64,000 nt of DNA from Mycolicibacillus trivialis. GTDB lineage: Bacteria; Actinomycetota; Actinomycetes; Mycobacteriales; Mycobacteriaceae. This document shows, one piece after another, positions 58,248 to 64,000 of the stretch. The stretch is taken from NCBI RefSeq assembly GCF_002102395.1, contig NZ_LQPZ01000030.1, positions 23,917 to 87,916 of the forward strand, given 5' to 3'. Within the stretch, counting starts at the first letter, position 1, and each line of letters opens with the position of its first letter. The position numbers and the translations under genes were made by a program. A model generated the notes under the pieces. It saw only the letters and a program-made list of their open reading frames with translations. It ran no database searches and was not told where the DNA came from.

Positions 58248-58733
58248 GTGGGTGGGACGAGTTGGCGATTTCGACTTGCGAGGCTAGCGGCCGCCGGCGC
58301 CCTGCTGGCCTTGCCGGCGCTGGGGCCGGTCGCAGTGTCCGGCGCCGACCCCGACGATCCTGCCTGCACACAGGTCCCCGCCGGCGAACCGTGCGATCCG
58401 ACACGGCCCACCATGCCCGGCGATCCCGGCTGTCTCCAGCCGGAATGGCAGGCGGACCTGATCACCCGGCAGATCTGCCAACAAGGCCCGTTTGCAGTCA
58501 ACGATGAGGGGATGCCCTGTAGCGCGTTTCCCGGCCCGGGGTGCCCGGGATGGATTCCCACGCCCGCACCGCTGCCCTCGCCGATCGACACCCCCGAACC
58601 ACTCCCGGCGCCGATCGACACCCCCGAGCCACTGCCGGCGCCGATCGACACCCCTGAGCCGGCCCCGGCTCCAATCGAGATGCCGACACCGGATCCGTCG
58701 TCACCGGCGGGGATGGCACCGACGCTTCCCTAA
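58248..58733 (+). CDS. secreted proline-rich protein with tandem repeats
   Basis: A 161-aa protein. GTG 58248 follows GGAGGAGGG and opens a standard signal peptide (SWRFRLARLAAAGALLALPALG, cleavage near VSGA-DP). The mature part has six cysteines and the segments CTQVPAGEPCDP and CLQPEWQADLITRQICQQ, then a tail of three PIDTPEPLPA repeats. The frame is open to 58137, but upstream starts lack a ribosome site or signal. Resembles the small cysteine and proline-rich exported proteins common in mycobacteria; function unknown. Confidence 0.75.
   Translation: MGGTSWRFRLARLAAAGALLALPALGPVAVSGADPDDPACTQVPAGEPCDPTRPTMPGDPGCLQPEWQADLITRQICQQGPFAVNDEGMPCSAFPGPGCPGWIPTPAPLPSPIDTPEPLPAPIDTPEPLPAPIDTPEPAPAPIEMPTPDPSSPAGMAPTLP
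58581..58670. repeat. 30-bp tandem repeat, three units
   Basis: Units at 58581-58610, 58611-58640 and 58641-58670 each begin CCGATCGACACCCC and encode PIDTPEPxPA in the tail of the secreted protein. The 30-bp period keeps the frame when copy number changes. Confidence 0.85.
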
Positions 58734-58829
58734 ACCACGCGCCGGTGTGGCAGCGTCCTTCGCGCCCATCACGGTGCGCAAGCGGCCTCCGCCACGGCGC
58801 GCGCCCGGACCCGCTTGAACCCGGCCCGC

Positions 58830-59441
58830 TTAAACCATCGACCGGCGCCCGGCGAACGCCCGGCCCAGCGTCATCTCGTCGGCGAACTCCAGGTCGCCGC
58901 CCATCGGCAGGCCCGAGGCCAGCCGGGTGACCGTAAGGTCGGGGATGTCGCGCATGATGCGCACCAGGTAGGTGGCGGTGGCCTCGCCCTCGGTGTTCGG
59001 GTCGGTGGCGATGATCACCTCGGTGACGTCCACCCCGTCGACCCGTTCACCGAGACGGTTGAGCAACTCCCGGATGCGCAGCTGCTCGGGCCCGATGCCC
59101 GACAGCGGGTCCAGCGCACCGCCGAGCACGTGGTAGCGACCGCGGAACTCCCGGGTGCGTTCGACGGCCTGCACGTCGCGGGGCTCCTCGACCACACAGA
59201 TCTGACTGGCGTCGCGGCGCGGGTCGCCGCAGATCCGGCAGCGCTCCGCGTCGGAGACGTTGCCGCACACCTCGCAGAACTGCACCCCGTCGCGCACCCG
59301 GGTCAACACGGCGGTGAGCCGGTCGATCTCCGGGGGCTCCACGGTCAGCAGGTGGAACGCGATGCGCTGGGCGCTCTTGGGCCCGATACCGGGCAGTTTG
59401 CCCAGCTCGTCGATCAGGTCCTGGACCGGCCCCTCAAACAT
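58830..59441 (-). CDS. recR: recombination mediator RecR
   Basis: A 203-aa RecR that loads RecA at gaps with RecO/RecF. It starts with the helix-hairpin-helix region [24 protein letters not shown], has a zinc finger with four cysteines ([19 protein letters not shown]) and a Toprim domain ([19 protein letters not shown]). ATG 59441. The ybaB-type gene lies 11 bp upstream, the classic ybaB-recR pairing. Confidence 0.96.
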   Translation of the reverse strand: MFEGPVQDLIDELGKLPGIGPKSAQRIAFHLLTVEPPEIDRLTAVLTRVRDGVQFCEVCGNVSDAERCRICGDPRRDASQICVVEEPRDVQAVERTREFRGRYHVLGGALDPLSGIGPEQLRIRELLNRLGERVDGVDVTEVIIATDPNTEGEATATYLVRIMRDIPDLTVTRLASGLPMGGDLEFADEMTLGRAFAGRRSMV

Positions 59442-59452
59442 GCCGGCTCACA

Positions 59453-59788
59453 TCAGGGCTTCGGCATGCCCAGCGCGTCGCCCATGCCGCCGGCCAGCGG
59501 GCCGAGCCGCTGCTGGGCCAGGGCGGTCACCTTGGCCGACGCGTCGGCCAGTGCCCCGACGATCAGATCCTGCAACGTCTCGATGTCCTCGGGGTCGACG
59601 ACCTTGGGGTCGATGGTGACCGCGACGACCTCGCCGCTGCCCTTGACCGTGGCCTGCACCAGCCCACCGCCGGCCTGGCCGTGGACATCGGTGTTGGCCA
59701 GCTCCTGTTGCGCGGCGATGAGCTGCTGCTGCATCTGCTGCGCCTGGGCGAGCAACGCCGACATGTCGGGTTGGCTTCCGGGTTGCAT
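59453..59788 (-). CDS. YbaB/EbfC family nucleoid-associated protein (Rv3716c family)
   Basis: A 111-aa DNA-binding protein. It shows the family pattern [23 protein letters not shown], then [27 protein letters not shown]. The ATG at 59786-59788 is preceded by AAGGGG. YbaB proteins form tweezer-like dimers that coat DNA and often adjoin recR or dnaX. It is divergent from ami1. Confidence 0.92.
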   Translation of the reverse strand: MQPGSQPDMSALLAQAQQMQQQLIAAQQELANTDVHGQAGGGLVQATVKGSGEVVAVTIDPKVVDPEDIETLQDLIVGALADASAKVTALAQQRLGPLAGGMGDALGMPKP

Positions 59789-59874
59789 GACGGTCCCCTT
59801 GCGTCTTGGTCTCGACTTGGTTTCGCCTTGGAATCAAGGTCGGTTCGAAGCCTCCAGCCTAGACGGCGGCGGGC

Positions 59875-59880
59875 TACCGT
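59875..59880 (+). promoter_or_regulatory. -10 box of a probable leaderless ami1 promoter
   Basis: TACCGT ends 6 nt before GTG 59887. Confidence 0.5.
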
Positions 59881-59886
59881 GGCGCC

Positions 59887-60639
59887 GTGCGTGCACCAGT
59901 CCTCCCGCGTGTCGGAGTCGCGATCCTCTCCGGTCTGCTCGCCGCCGCCACGGTGGTGATGCCGGCGCCGGCCGTCGCCGCGCCCAACGTGGCGGGCAAG
60001 ATCGTGTTCCTCGACCCCGGCCACAACGGCGCCAACGACGCCTCGATCAACCGGCAGGTCCCCACCGGCCGCGGCGGAACCAAGGACTGCCAGACCAGCG
60101 GCACCAGCACCGACGACGGCTACCCCGAGCACACCTTCACCTGGGAGACCACCCTGCTGATCCGGCAGATGCTCACCCAGCAGGGCGTGCGCACCGCGCT
60201 GTCCCGCGGCAACGACAACGCCGTGGGCGCCTGCGTCGATGAGCGCGCCGCCATGGCCAACCGGCTGCGGCCCAACGCGATCGTCTCGATCCACGCCGAC
60301 GGGGGCCCCAGCACCGGGCGCGGCTTCCACGTCAACTACTCCGCGCCGCCGCTCAACCAGGCCCAGGCCGGCCCGTCGGTCCAGTTCGCCCGGGTCATGC
60401 GCGAACAGTTGGCCGCCTCGGGCATCCCCCCGGCCACCTACATCGGCGAGAACGGCCTCAAGGGCCGCGCGGATCTGGCCGGGCTGAACCTGGCGCAGTA
60501 TCCGTCGATCCTCGTCGAGCTGGGCAACATGAAGAATCCCGCGGACGCAGCGTTGATGAAGACCCCGGCCGGCCGGCAGAAGTTCGCCGAGGCGGTCACC
60601 CGCGGCATCATCAGCTACCTGAGCGCGCAGTCCGCCTGA
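59887..60639 (+). CDS. ami1: secreted N-acetylmuramoyl-L-alanine amidase (Rv3717 family)
   Basis: A 250-aa zinc amidase (Amidase_3) that cuts peptide stems from peptidoglycan. A signal peptide (VGVAILSGLLAAATVVMPAPAVA) precedes the catalytic domain. Zinc ligands are His in FLDPGHNG, Glu in FTWETTLLI and His in VSIHADGG; the catalytic Glu is in LVELGNMKN. The wall-binding domain is absent, as in the M. tuberculosis homologue Rv3717. Involved in cell separation in relatives. Confidence 0.94.
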   Translation: MRAPVLPRVGVAILSGLLAAATVVMPAPAVAAPNVAGKIVFLDPGHNGANDASINRQVPTGRGGTKDCQTSGTSTDDGYPEHTFTWETTLLIRQMLTQQGVRTALSRGNDNAVGACVDERAAMANRLRPNAIVSIHADGGPSTGRGFHVNYSAPPLNQAQAGPSVQFARVMREQLAASGIPPATYIGENGLKGRADLAGLNLAQYPSILVELGNMKNPADAALMKTPAGRQKFAEAVTRGIISYLSAQSA

Positions 60640-60652
60640 TCCGGCTCCGGCG

Positions 60653-61090
60653 CTAGGCCTCGACTTCCTTCTTGAGGTTGTCCAACAGCTCGCCCTGGAT
60701 CCGTTTGAGGCCGAGCGGGGCGAAGATGCCCTCAAAAAAGCCCTTGACGCCGCCGGCACCGGTCCACGTGGTGGTGAGGGTGACGCTGCAGCCCGGCCCG
60801 GCCGGGGCGACGGTCCAGTTCATCACCATGGTGGAGTTGGCGTCCTTCTCGATGACGGCGTGGCCGGCCACGTCGACGTCGACCTTGACCTCACGCACCC
60901 GGGACTTGGTGGCCTGCAGCCGCCACGCGGCGACCGTGCCCTGCCCCTGACCGCCCTCGATCACCCGGTAGTCGCTGTAGGCGGCGGGCAGGATCCGCGG
61001 CCGGACCTTCTGGTAGTCGGCGACCGCGGCGAGTACCGGCGCCACCTCGGCGTTGATCAACACGGTGCTGGCGGCACTGACCTGTCCCAT
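60653..61090 (-). CDS. SRPBCC (START-like) family protein (Rv3718c family)
   Basis: A 145-aa protein with the helix-grip fold of the polyketide-cyclase/Bet v1-like group, which binds hydrophobic ligands. It shows VSAASTVLINAEVAPVLAAVADY, an internal beta-rich part and the C-terminal long helix LGLKRIQGELLDNLKKEVEA. ATG 61090 has AGGAG upstream. It faces the lipid-modification pair across 100 bp and could carry a related lipid, but this is only inferred. Confidence 0.88.
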   Translation of the reverse strand: MGQVSAASTVLINAEVAPVLAAVADYQKVRPRILPAAYSDYRVIEGGQGQGTVAAWRLQATKSRVREVKVDVDVAGHAVIEKDANSTMVMNWTVAPAGPGCSVTLTTTWTGAGGVKGFFEGIFAPLGLKRIQGELLDNLKKEVEA

Positions 61091-61177
61091 CGGGTGAATC
61101 TCCTGTCGTCACGGTGGGCGACGGCGCCACGGCCGGTCGCGGGCGGCGGGATCCGTGCACAGTCCGCCACCCGCGGC

Positions 61178-61183
61178 TAGCGT
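61178..61183 (+). promoter_or_regulatory. -10 box of a probable leaderless promoter
   Basis: TAGCGT ends 7 nt before GTG 61191 (4 nt before GTG 61188). Confidence 0.45.
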
Positions 61184-61190
61184 ATATGTG

Positions 61191-62570
61191 GTGGGGAACG
61201 GGGTCGGCGCGGGCGAGGCGGCGCACGCCGCGGGCGTGCAGCGCCTACTCGACAGCTATCGCGCCATCCCCACGTCCGCCCCGGTTCGGCTGGCCAAACC
61301 CACCTCCAACCTGTTCCGCCATCGCGCGAAGAACACCGCGCCCGGCCTGGACACCTCCGGGCTGACCGGGGTGGTGGCGGTCGACCCGGCGACCCGCACC
61401 GCCGACGTGGCCGGGATGTGCACCTACGAGGATCTGGTCGCCGCCACCTTGCCCTACGGGTTGTCGCCGCTGGTGGTTCCGCAGCTGAAGACCATCACCC
61501 TCGGCGGTGCCGTCACCGGGCTGGGGATCGAGTCGGCGTCGTTCCGCAACGGGTTGCCCCACGAATCGGTACGGGAGATGGACGTGCTGACCGGCGCCGG
61601 GGAACTGCTGACGATCTCCCCCGACGCCCACCCCGACCTGTTCCGGGCCTTCCCCAACTCCTACGGCACCCTCGGCTATGCCACCCGACTGCGCATCGAG
61701 TTGGAAAGCGTCGAACCGTTCGTGGCGCTGCACCACATCCGGTTCCACTCCCTGACCGAACTGATCGCGGCGGCCGAGCGGGTCATCGACACCGGCGGGT
61801 TCGATGGGCGCCGCGTCGACTACCTCGACGGGGTGGTGTTCGGCGCAACGGAGAGCTATCTGTGCCTGGGGGTGCGGACCGCCACGCCCGGCCCGGTCAG
61901 CGACTACACCGGTCAGAGGGTCTACTACCGGTCGATCCAACACCCCGAGGGCGTGCTCGACGACCGGTTGACCATCCACGACTACTTCTGGCGGTGGGAC
62001 ACCGACTGGTTCTGGTGCTCCCGCGCCTTCGGGGCGCAGAATCCTCGGCTGCGACGCTGGTGGCCGCGCCGCCTGCGACGCAGCAGCTTCTACTGGAAGC
62101 TGATCGGCTACGACCAGCGGTTCGGCGTCGCCGACCGCATCGAACGGCTCAACGGTCGCTCGCCTCGGGAGCGAGTGGTGCAGGACATCGAGGTGCCCAT
62201 CGAGCGGTGCGCGGAGTTCCTGGACTGGTTTCTCGGCACCATCCCGATCGAGCCGCTGTGGATCTGTCCGCTGCGACTGCGGGACGCCGCCGCCTGGCCG
62301 CTGTATCCGATTCGGCCACAACGAAGTTACGTCAACGTCGGGTTCTGGTCTTCGGTGCCGGCCGGCGAGGAGCCCGGCGCCACCAACCGGCTCATCGAGG
62401 AGAAGGTGAGCGAACTCGGCGGCCACAAATCGTTGTACTCCGAATCCTTCTACGACCGCGAGGAATTCGACGACCTCTACGGCGGCGAGACCTACCGGAC
62501 GGTGAAGAAGACCTACGATCCCAACGGGCGACTGCTCGATCTCTACGCCAAGGCGGTGCAGCGACGGTGA
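61191..62570 (+). CDS. FAD-binding oxidoreductase (Rv3719 family)
   Basis: A 459-aa flavoenzyme of the VAO/PCMH (FAD_binding_4) group. The FAD segment is VVPQLKTITLGGAVTGLGIESASFRNG with the usual GG and the ESVREMDVLTGAGELL strand. Relatives DHCR24 and the actinobacterial BfaA/TmsA proteins reduce a methylene-lipid intermediate. The GTG start at 61191 (or 61188) is supported by the TAGCGT box; the open frame goes back to 61155. Its stop overlaps the next gene in GTGA. In M. tuberculosis, Rv3719-Rv3720 stand in the same order. Confidence 0.85.
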   Translation: MGNGVGAGEAAHAAGVQRLLDSYRAIPTSAPVRLAKPTSNLFRHRAKNTAPGLDTSGLTGVVAVDPATRTADVAGMCTYEDLVAATLPYGLSPLVVPQLKTITLGGAVTGLGIESASFRNGLPHESVREMDVLTGAGELLTISPDAHPDLFRAFPNSYGTLGYATRLRIELESVEPFVALHHIRFHSLTELIAAAERVIDTGGFDGRRVDYLDGVVFGATESYLCLGVRTATPGPVSDYTGQRVYYRSIQHPEGVLDDRLTIHDYFWRWDTDWFWCSRAFGAQNPRLRRWWPRRLRRSSFYWKLIGYDQRFGVADRIERLNGRSPRERVVQDIEVPIERCAEFLDWFLGTIPIEPLWICPLRLRDAAAWPLYPIRPQRSYVNVGFWSSVPAGEEPGATNRLIEEKVSELGGHKSLYSESFYDREEFDDLYGGETYRTVKKTYDPNGRLLDLYAKAVQRR

Positions 62571-63880
62571 CGACGTTCCAACAGCGGCCCGCCGGTTCCG
62601 GCGGCCGGTTGAGCCTCGCCGAGATCGTGGAGATCTTCGCCCAGGGCGGTCGACTGCCGTTGAAGTTCACCGCCTACGACGGCAGCGTCGCAGGCCCCGA
62701 CGACGCCGAGTTGGGCCTGGATCTGCTGACCCCCCGCGGCGTCACCTATCTGGCCACCGCCCCCGGCGACCTGGGACTGGCGCGCGCCTACATCGCCGGC
62801 GATTTGCAGACCCACGGCGTGCACCCCGGCGATCCGTATCGCCTGCTGCATGCCCTGGCCGACAGGCTGGAGTTCAACCGGCCGCCGGCGCTGGTGATGG
62901 CCAACATCATCCGCTCCATCGGGCTGGAACGGCTGATCCCGGTCCCCCCGCCGCCGCAGGAGGCGCGGCCCCGGTGGCGGCGCGTCGTCGACGGGTTGCG
63001 GCGCCCCAAAGCGCGCGACGCCGAGGCCATCCACCACCACTACGACGTCTCCAACACCTTCTACGACTGGGTGCTGGGTCCGTCGATGACCTACACCTGC
63101 GCGCTCTACCCGCATCCCGAGGCCACCTTGGAGGAGGCGCAGGAGAACAAGTACCGGTTGATCTTCGACAAGCTGCGCCTGCAGCCCGGCGACCGACTGC
63201 TCGACGTCGGCTGCGGTTGGGGCGGGATGGTCCGTTACGCCGCACGCCGCGGCGTCCGCACGATCGGCGCGACCCTCTCCGCCGAGCAGGCCGACTGGGC
63301 GCGCTGCGCCATCGAGGCCGAGGGTCTTGGCGGGTTGGCCGAGGTGCGGCACTGCGATTACCGCGACGTGACCGAATCCGGGTTCGACGCGGTCTCCTCG
63401 ATCGGGCTGACCGAACACATCGGGGTGGCGAACTATCCGGCCTATTTCGGCTTCCTGCAGGCCAAGCTGCGCACCGGCGGCTTGCTGCTCAACCACTGCA
63501 TCACCCGCCGCGACAACACCCACACGTTCACCGCAGGCGGGTTCATCGACCGCTATGTGTTCCCGGACGGCGAACTCACCGGCTCCGGGCGCATCATCAG
63601 CGCGGTCCAAGACGTCGGCTTGGAAGTCCTGCATGAGGAGAACCTTCGTCACCACTACGCGTTGACGCTGCGCGACTGGTGTTCAAACCTGGTGGCGCAC
63701 TGGGACGACGCGGTCGCCGAGGTGGGACTGGCCACCGCCAAGGTATGGGGGCTGTACATGGCCGGCTCTCGGGTCGGGTTCGAGCACAACGCTATTCAGC
63801 TCCATCACGTCCTGGCTGTCAAGGCCGACGAACGCGGCAACGACGGCGGCCTGCCGCTGCGCCCCTGGTGGCAACCGTAG
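62567..63880 (+). CDS. cyclopropane-fatty-acid-synthase-like methyltransferase (Rv3720 family)
   Basis: A 437-aa SAM-dependent methyltransferase. An N-terminal lipid-binding region precedes IHHHYDVSNTFYDWVLGPSM, the CFA-synthase signature, and the SAM motif LLDVGCGWGGM. Later family motifs are SIGLTEHIG, GFIDRYVFPDGEL and RHHYALTLRDW. It adds a methyl or methylene group to an unsaturated acyl chain. With the coupled flavoenzyme it has the make-up of the two-step 10-methyl-branched (tuberculostearic-type) pathway (UfaA1/BfaB/TmsB plus BfaA/TmsA), though the main M. tuberculosis enzyme for that is Rv0447c. Product not proven. Confidence 0.88.
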   Translation: MTTFQQRPAGSGGRLSLAEIVEIFAQGGRLPLKFTAYDGSVAGPDDAELGLDLLTPRGVTYLATAPGDLGLARAYIAGDLQTHGVHPGDPYRLLHALADRLEFNRPPALVMANIIRSIGLERLIPVPPPPQEARPRWRRVVDGLRRPKARDAEAIHHHYDVSNTFYDWVLGPSMTYTCALYPHPEATLEEAQENKYRLIFDKLRLQPGDRLLDVGCGWGGMVRYAARRGVRTIGATLSAEQADWARCAIEAEGLGGLAEVRHCDYRDVTESGFDAVSSIGLTEHIGVANYPAYFGFLQAKLRTGGLLLNHCITRRDNTHTFTAGGFIDRYVFPDGELTGSGRIISAVQDVGLEVLHEENLRHHYALTLRDWCSNLVAHWDDAVAEVGLATAKVWGLYMAGSRVGFEHNAIQLHHVLAVKADERGNDGGLPLRPWWQP

Positions 63881-63985
63881 CCGACGGGTCCGTGAGGCCG
63901 TCTCGGTGACCTGAGCGAACACCCGGGACTGCTGCACGGATAGGTGACATCTGATCTGTGGTGCCGAGAGGGTGCCACTGGAAGG

Positions 63986-64000
63986 ATGAGTCCCATGCCT
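63986..64000 (+). CDS. possible start of a further gene (runs off the window)
   Basis: ATG at 63986 and, in the same frame, ATG at 63995 with GGAAGG about 9 nt before the second. Only a few codons (MSPMP) are visible, so neither function nor reality can be judged. Confidence 0.25.

Noticed and set aside
58581..58670. Possible CRISPR array
   Set aside because: The 30-bp repeats are directly adjacent with no spacers, and they encode a repeated peptide in frame. The 18-bp (39914) and 19-bp (19833) tandem repeats fail for the same reason, and no cas gene is present.
56685..58733. Integrase or transposase in the islet after tRNA-Pro
   Set aside because: None of the frames shows integrase (RHRY) or DDE motifs and no terminal inverted repeats were seen, so mobile-element status rests only on context.

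Overview
The window is GC-rich chromosomal DNA from a mycobacterium (Mycobacterium sensu lato, probably a non-tuberculous species). Three things point there. Gene content and order follow, from memory, the M. tuberculosis stretch Rv3609c (folE) to Rv3720. The set includes WhiB4, Crp, MarP, PonA2, the Get3-like pair, a Flp/Tad cluster and the 6C and Ms1 RNAs. GTG and TTG starts, ATGA/GTGA overlaps and leaderless promoters are common. I saw no insertion sequence, prophage or CRISPR array.

Layout. 1-9023: folE and ftsH (minus), ephA, lpqG, then hpt-tilS-DUF2342 protease-dacB (minus operon) and ppa. 9151-15411: a minus-strand block with a TerC-type membrane protein, a giant P-type ATPase resembling CtpH, and a small membrane protein. 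This block is not at this place in M. tuberculosis as I remember it. 15732-19753: a flippase-like membrane protein, galE1 and a large polytopic membrane protein, likely envelope glycan functions. 19887-27223: tRNA-Thr(CGU), DNA polymerase III delta prime, a membrane class III cyclase, a small secreted protein, topA, an Rv3647c homologue and cspA. 27527-30957: an MrfA-like helicase and a triple-sensor (Rv3651-like) protein. 30954-35456: a compact seven-gene Tad/Flp pilus operon. 35656-37100: two regulatory RNAs, 6C/B11 (minus) and the 6S-like Ms1 (plus), flanking a HAD phosphatase. 37077-46785: Rv3662c homologue, acs, a secreted protease, holin-like protein, ephE, then the marP-Nudix-thioredoxin-nth operon and crp. 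46903-50662: metallo-beta-lactamase-fold protein, RidA protein and a 53-aa protein (overlapping operon), then bagA-bagB. 50825-56063: whiB4, ponA2, a phosphoesterase and cds1. 56368-58733: tRNA-Pro(CGG) followed by a short accessory islet (DUF3297 protein, 86-aa protein, CPBP-family membrane protein, proline-rich secreted protein). 58830-63880: recR-ybaB, ami1, an SRPBCC protein and an FAD-oxidoreductase plus CFA-synthase-like methyltransferase pair.

How it works together. Much of the window serves the cell envelope: peptidoglycan synthesis and remodelling (ponA2, dacB, ami1, marP), acid and redox stress (marP, whiB4, thioredoxin-like protein, cds1), lipid modification (the 61191-63880 pair) and surface or secreted systems (Tad). 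DNA repair and replication genes (topA, nth, recR, holB, helicase) are interspersed. Global regulation is represented by Crp, WhiB4, the membrane cyclase, 6C RNA and Ms1. A recurrent feature is a TANNNT box ending 6-8 nt before an ATG/GTG start, the layout of leaderless mycobacterial transcripts. It helped choose several start codons. Comparisons with M. tuberculosis are from memory and were not computed.
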